Shown here piece after piece: positions 60,701 through 64,000 of a stretch of 64,000 bases of DNA. The stretch comes from VGEM01 sp033764265 (GTDB lineage: Bacteria > Pseudomonadota > Alphaproteobacteria > Rhodospirillales > Rhodospirillaceae). Both the position numbers and the translations under genes were made by a program. A model generated the notes under the pieces. It was not told where the DNA came from. It worked only from the letters and a program-made list of their open reading frames with translations, and searched no databases. Position 1 is the stretch's first letter, and each line of letters begins with the position of its first letter. The stretch spans positions 1 through 64,000 of the forward strand of contig JANRJB010000112.1 of NCBI GenBank assembly GCA_033764265.1. The letters run 5' to 3'.

Positions 60701-61000
60701 TTGGGCAACAGTGTGCGGATTCTGCGGCCGGCCAAAACGGCGATGCAGTCAGGCCTGCGCAACACCCGGCGCTGGCTGCTCGAGCACGACCCCGGCGACC
60801 GTGTCCAGGCCGATGGGCTGATGGGCTGGGCCGGCTCGCACGATACCGAGCGCCAGTTGCGCCTTTGGTTCGACACCAAGGACGAAGCGATCGCCTTCGC
60901 TGAACGCAAAGGACTTACGTACCGGGTGATCGAGCCGCACGCCAAGGCCATTCGCCCGAAAGCCTACGCCGATAACTTCGCTTTCAGACGGGTGAGCTAG
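60701..61000 (+). CDS. NDUFS4-like NADH dehydrogenase accessory subunit (ETC complex I subunit)
   Basis: The 99-residue protein matches the ETC_C1_NDUFS4 family: VRILRPAKTAMQSGLRNTRR, LMGWAGSHDTERQLRLWFDT, KDEAIAFAERKGLTYRVIEP and a C-terminal PKAYADNFAFRR. This accessory subunit of respiratory complex I is nearly confined to alphaproteobacteria and mitochondria. It starts with TTG, seven bases after a GGAGG site. It sits between tRNA-Pro and tRNA-Arg. Confidence 0.9.
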   Translation: MGNSVRILRPAKTAMQSGLRNTRRWLLEHDPGDRVQADGLMGWAGSHDTERQLRLWFDTKDEAIAFAERKGLTYRVIEPHAKAIRPKAYADNFAFRRVS

Positions 61001-61016
61001 ACGTCGTCCCGGATTG

Positions 61017-61094
61017 GCGCCCGTAGCTCAGCTGGATTAGAGCAGCCGCCTTCTAAGCGGCAGGTCGCAGGTTCGAGTCCTGCCGGGCGCGCCA
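61017..61094 (+). tRNA. tRNA-Arg (anticodon TCT)
   Basis: A complete 78-base cloverleaf, with acceptor stem GCGCCCG/CGGGCGC, anticodon stem GCCGC/GCGGC, anticodon TCT (61052-61054), T-loop GGTTCGAGTCC and encoded CCA. It lies 16 bases behind the NDUFS4-like gene. Confidence 0.97.
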
Positions 61095-61105
61095 TCCGCC
61101 ACATG

Positions 61106-61900
61106 CTAGAAACTGAGTCCGACACCAAGTCCGACTGAAAATTGGTCGGCGTCGCCGCCCTTTTTGACGATTGGACTTTTCGCGGCATCGCCAAGAAGCC
61201 GTCGATAATCGGAGAAGCCGTTGACCGACCAGTTCGCGCCGATCGCGTAAGTCCATCCAAAGGTAAAGCCCGCATCCTTTACGCCGCCTGCGGCGGTGAA
61301 CGAGCTGAGGCCGCTTTTTGCCGCATCGTTCTGCGACACCGAGAAATAGGTTTGGGCATACTTGTCCGACACGATCCCGAAAGAGACCTTATAGCTGACA
61401 GTTATGCGGTCGCTCATCTCGTGGCTGTAGCTCATGGACGGTATGAGCATCCAGCCGTCGTAGACATCGCTGACGTCCTTTGTGAGTTGAACCGCCGCGC
61501 TGATGGTGTCGTTGGCCGCTGCAATTCCACTCCAGTTGCGGGCGACGAAAAAGCCGGCATGCACGGCATCATCAATTTCCGGCAGGAGCGCGACGGCTGA
61601 ATTCTTGACACTCCCGTTTCGTCCGAAGATGAAGGCAACAGCCGGTCCAGCCTCCCAGGTGCGGGACGCGATCAGGTTTGCCTGCGCCGTCAAACCATCA
61701 AGCGCCAGATATCGCTTGCCGAAGCTGACTCGCGCCGCAATAAATGGGATCGTCTGTCGGTCGGTTGCGCCTTCGTATTCCGGCGTCGCGCCCAGCCCGG
61801 CGATAAAGTAGCTCTGCGCACGCGCATCCCCGCCATGGGTGAACGCAAGAGCCAAGGTGGCGATGGCCGGCAAGTACACATGATGTGTCGCGATTTTCAA
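61106..61900 (-). CDS. MipA/OmpV family outer membrane protein
   Basis: The 264-residue protein has a signal peptide (PAIATLALAFTHGGDARAQ) and the MipA/OmpV beta-barrel pattern: GATPEYEGATDRQTIPFIAA at the N-terminus, then WMLIPSMSYSHEMSDRITVS, DYRRLLGDAAKSPIVKKGGD and an aromatic final strand (LGVGLSF). It lies in the outer membrane; MipA-type proteins link murein enzymes or respond to stress. It is last on the strand of a four-gene run that starts with the cupin gene. Confidence 0.88.
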   Translation of the reverse strand: MKIATHHVYLPAIATLALAFTHGGDARAQSYFIAGLGATPEYEGATDRQTIPFIAARVSFGKRYLALDGLTAQANLIASRTWEAGPAVAFIFGRNGSVKNSAVALLPEIDDAVHAGFFVARNWSGIAAANDTISAAVQLTKDVSDVYDGWMLIPSMSYSHEMSDRITVSYKVSFGIVSDKYAQTYFSVSQNDAAKSGLSSFTAAGGVKDAGFTFGWTYAIGANWSVNGFSDYRRLLGDAAKSPIVKKGGDADQFSVGLGVGLSF

Positions 61901-62042
61901 GATTGACTCTCCTAGACGATGCGGAAAAGCGGTAGCGCGAGGCCGACAACTGCGAACACGACCAAGAGCTCTGAGAACAGCGGAAGAAAACTGGCGATGA
62001 CAGCCGCGGCCATGCAGACGCCCGGCTTAGGCGGTATGCTTC

Positions 62043-62438
62043 TCATGGACTGTCAGCGCAATTCAGCAGCGGCTGGAGGCGTCCAAGTTCCAAATCACGG
62101 CGCCAACGAGCGTTCACGCCGGGCGCGAGCAGCAACTCGGCTGTCGAGCCGCCGTCAGCGGCCGGCCGGAACATAATTTCTTCAAACGTAAAGCCGAACG
62201 GCCGCAGGCGATAAAGCGTGCTGTCGACATCATCGCCAGGAATGAATTCCGTAGTAGGCAGGAGAATTGCGTTCTCGCGAAAACAGGCGATGAGATTTTC
62301 CGTCGACCGAACGCTCATTATCACCGTCCGTTCGGCAACCTCCCGAAATCGAATCGGATCACGAATTCCGCTTTCTTTCGCGGCGCAAGCCGTCAGAAAG
62401 AGCGCGGTCATCAACAGCATCGGTGGCATGAGGCGCAT
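62043..62438 (-). CDS. small lipoprotein of unknown function
   Basis: The 131-residue product begins MRLMPPMLLMTALFLTACAA, a lipoprotein signal with lipobox LTAC. The mature part (VIMSVRSTENLIACFRENAI, PTTEFIPGDDVDSTLYRLRP) is small and mixed alpha/beta, with one more Cys pair (CFR, LNCADSP). I do not recognise a family. It lies between the MipA-like and DUF4386-like genes on one strand. A longer upstream frame runs into the neighbouring gene. Confidence 0.7.
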   Translation of the reverse strand: MRLMPPMLLMTALFLTACAAKESGIRDPIRFREVAERTVIMSVRSTENLIACFRENAILLPTTEFIPGDDVDSTLYRLRPFGFTFEEIMFRPAADGGSTAELLLAPGVNARWRRDLELGRLQPLLNCADSP

Positions 62439-62470
62439 GCGAGCAGCCTTTGTCCTGTGAGCGATGGGAA

Positions 62471-63181
62471 CTACTGCTGAAGGGGTTGGCGCATGAGGGC
62501 GACGCCGGTGGCGATCAGCCAAATCGTCAGGCCACCAAAACCCGCAATTGTGAAGAATGAGAAAGGCTCGCCCGAAGTTCCGACCGCGAGCGCCAATCCC
62601 TCACCAGTGCCAATGGTGATCGCGAAAGCGGTCAACATGCCCGTGGCGCCGATGATTGGCTTTCGCTCGCCGATTTGCAGTGCCGCGACAAGTGCGACAA
62701 AGCCCGCGGTCAACAACTGGCCAAGGTGCTCTCCGATCGCGACGCCGCCATAGGCGTTGAGAATGCTGAATGCGCGGTCGGCGGCTTCACGCAACTCGCT
62801 CGGATCGGCCGACCCGGCGTAGGCTTCGGCAATCGACGGAACAACGAACACCCATCGAAATAGCCCGATCGCTTGAGTCAAGCCGGCCAGACTGCCAAGG
62901 ACTGCCGCGCCGATCGCCATGGCTGGGCGCGAGGCCAGGCGCTCGGTCGAGATCGAAAGGGCGATTGAAAGCGGAACCAACGCGAGCGCCGCGATTCCGA
63001 ATCCGTACCAAGTCCAAATCAATCCTGCGCCACCAGAATAAAACGCCGCGAGTGCCTCTCCGGCCGGTTTTCTCAATATGTCAGGATAGTCATATGTGGC
63101 CGCCAGAATGGCGTAGGGAACATTGAAGGCAATTGCCAAGATGACGGCGCCGGCACCGGCGATCGGACGTGAGTCAGACAT
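62471..63181 (-). CDS. DUF4386-like multi-pass membrane protein
   Basis: The 236-residue protein has about six membrane helices (AGAVILAIAFNVPYAILAAT, WYGFGIAALALVPLSIAL, AMAIGAAVLGSLAGLTQAIG, GQLLTAGFVALVAALQIG, GMLTAFAITIGTGEGLALAV, FFTIAGFGGLTIWLIATGVA). The layout matches the DUF4386 family, whose function is not established. Its start overlaps the end of the cupin gene by eight bases, so the two are coupled. Confidence 0.7.
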   Translation of the reverse strand: MSDSRPIAGAGAVILAIAFNVPYAILAATYDYPDILRKPAGEALAAFYSGGAGLIWTWYGFGIAALALVPLSIALSISTERLASRPAMAIGAAVLGSLAGLTQAIGLFRWVFVVPSIAEAYAGSADPSELREAADRAFSILNAYGGVAIGEHLGQLLTAGFVALVAALQIGERKPIIGATGMLTAFAITIGTGEGLALAVGTSGEPFSFFTIAGFGGLTIWLIATGVALMRQPLQQ

Positions 63182-63746
63182 GAGTGCCGCGCCAATGCTT
63201 GGTCACGACACTATCGACACCCGTTAGCTTCGCGAGACCGATGAGGGAACGGCGCACAAGCTTCTGGAGACCAACTGGCACCCCCGCCAAGTTGATGTCC
63301 CCTGCGTCGAGCGCCAAAGCCAGGTGAAGCGGGTTGCGGGGCCGATCGCCGGCGAACAGGCCCGAACGACCGAGCCCGTACCATGCACGGACAAATTGTT
63401 CGAAACCGGCTCCCTCAGCGACGGATACCCTGAAGACGACAGCGGCATGATCTGAAGCATTGCGGAAGGCATGAATTTCGCCGCAGCCGATCGTGATCTG
63501 CGCGCCGGGCGTAAGCGTCACCGGCTCAAGTTTTGGGCCGCGCCGGACCTCAAGGGCGCCGGCGATTACGCTGAACGTTTCGCAATAGGATCCATGATGG
63601 TGGGGCGGGGCGCCTATCGCTTGGGCCGGCAAGGTAAACACGATTGAGGTGTCGGGTTCGCCAAACAGTGCCGATCGCTCGATGGTTGCTGAATCGCCCG
63701 TCGCCGGGTTGTCCAGTTTCTCGGGAATGTATGGGCCTCTAGTCAT
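63174..63746 (-). CDS. cupin-domain protein
   Basis: The 190-residue protein has a single cupin core: APPHHHGSYCETFSVIAGAL (His cluster plus Glu) and GCGEIHAFRNASDHAAVVFR (His in the second motif), enough for a metal site. The C-terminus is helical and hydrophobic (LAGVPVGLQKLVRRSLIGLA). It could be a dioxygenase-like or ligand sensor protein. It is the first gene of the minus-strand operon facing the TetR gene. Confidence 0.85.
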   Translation of the reverse strand: MTRGPYIPEKLDNPATGDSATIERSALFGEPDTSIVFTLPAQAIGAPPHHHGSYCETFSVIAGALEVRRGPKLEPVTLTPGAQITIGCGEIHAFRNASDHAAVVFRVSVAEGAGFEQFVRAWYGLGRSGLFAGDRPRNPLHLALALDAGDINLAGVPVGLQKLVRRSLIGLAKLTGVDSVVTKHWRGTHV

Positions 63747-63781
63747 GCTTCAGGCGCTCGGCGATTGAGAAGTCGACATTC

Positions 63782-63840
63782 GTAGACTTATGTCTACAGA
63801 TGTAGAATATGGATTGCAAGACGAAATCTACGGGTGTAGA
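63782..63840. promoter_or_regulatory. two operators for the TetR-type regulator
   Basis: Two similar palindromes lie between the divergent cupin and TetR genes: TCTACA-GA-TGTAGA (63793-63806) and TCTAC-GGGT-GTAGA (63827-63840), 34 bases apart. A third overlapping inverted repeat, GTAGAC-TTAT-GTCTAC, lies at 63782-63797. The block is AT-rich in a GC-rich window. It fits dimer sites for the TetR protein that would control both directions. Confidence 0.65.
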
Positions 63841-63865
63841 AAAATACTTGAGAAAGGAACGTTGG

Positions 63866-64000
63866 ATGCCTGGAAATCCTAGGAAAAAGGCCGCACCGCG
63901 TCACCGACAGGCGACCGAAGAACGGATCAGGGCTGCGGTCGGGAGCTTGTTGGCGCGCGAAGGGTTTTCGGCCCTTGGAGTCCGGGCGGTGGCGCGTGAG
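63866..64000 (+). CDS. TetR-family regulator (N-terminus only, cut by window edge)
   Basis: The 45 visible residues begin MPGNPRKKAAPRHRQATEE and continue RIRAAVGSLLAREGFSALGV and RAVARE, the first helices of a TetR helix-turn-helix. A GAAAGGA site lies about eight bases before the ATG. The rest of the gene is outside the window. Confidence 0.8.
   Translation, partial: MPGNPRKKAAPRHRQATEERIRAAVGSLLAREGFSALGVRAVARE

Overview
The window is about 65% GC and almost fully coding. It looks like the chromosome of an alphaproteobacterium, perhaps Rhodospirillales-like; the genus cannot be named from the sequence. Three signs support this. A small gene carries two SOS operators of the alphaproteobacterial type (GTTC-N7-GTTC). 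An NDUFS4-like complex I accessory subunit lies between two tRNA genes. Many converging gene pairs end in the same four-base TTAG overlap. No rRNA, CRISPR array, transposase, integrase or replication origin was seen.

Layout. 1-4945: catabolic-looking enzymes (FAD dehydrogenase cut by the left edge, SMP-30-like lipoprotein, alpha/beta hydrolase, 3-hydroxyisobutyrate dehydrogenase-like). 4965-8585: two toxin-antitoxin modules (HicAB, VapBC) with an MT-A70 methyltransferase and an aldehyde dehydrogenase between them. 8582-11682: a secreted unknown, an aldo-keto reductase, and a Cys-rich secreted protein paired with a DoxX-like protein. 11689-17425: a complete cecR-ybhGFSR-type efflux operon with a palindromic operator. 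17505-23777: DUF6065-like, DUF1838-like, an orphan oligopeptide-binding protein, and two paralogous membrane proteins with a HigBA module between them. 23849-27330: an alpha/beta hydrolase with an altered nucleophile and three tandem copies of a secreted methyltransferase-like protein. 27645-33961: pirin, a palindromic repeat, a GT42/MAF-like protein, PepN with an in-frame repeat insertion, and a NeuA-like/RraA-like fusion.

34084-38121 is a full Anbu cluster: circularly permuted ATP-grasp, alpha-E, transglutaminase, Anbu peptidase. Two MFS transporters, a hydrolase, a PQQ sugar dehydrogenase, a 2H phosphoesterase (DUF1045) and dusA follow. Beside dusA is a 32-residue single-helix membrane protein under a LexA-type promoter, resembling the SOS division inhibitor SidA. 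47286-50713 encodes YdbH-YnbE-YdbL, an envelope lipid-transport bridge. A TonB-dependent receptor (52387-54867) has been inserted next to a DUF192 gene, leaving a 111-bp direct repeat on both sides.

The most notable system is 57692-60528. Four co-directional genes (CysC-like kinase, SAM methyltransferase, class I glutamine amidotransferase, sugar-type nucleotidyltransferase) match the enzymes that make CDP-phosphoramidate for the O-methyl phosphoramidate capsule modification of Campylobacter. Only the first enzyme, glutamine kinase, is absent here. The right end holds a MipA/lipoprotein/DUF4386/cupin operon divergent from a TetR gene, with two matching operators between them.
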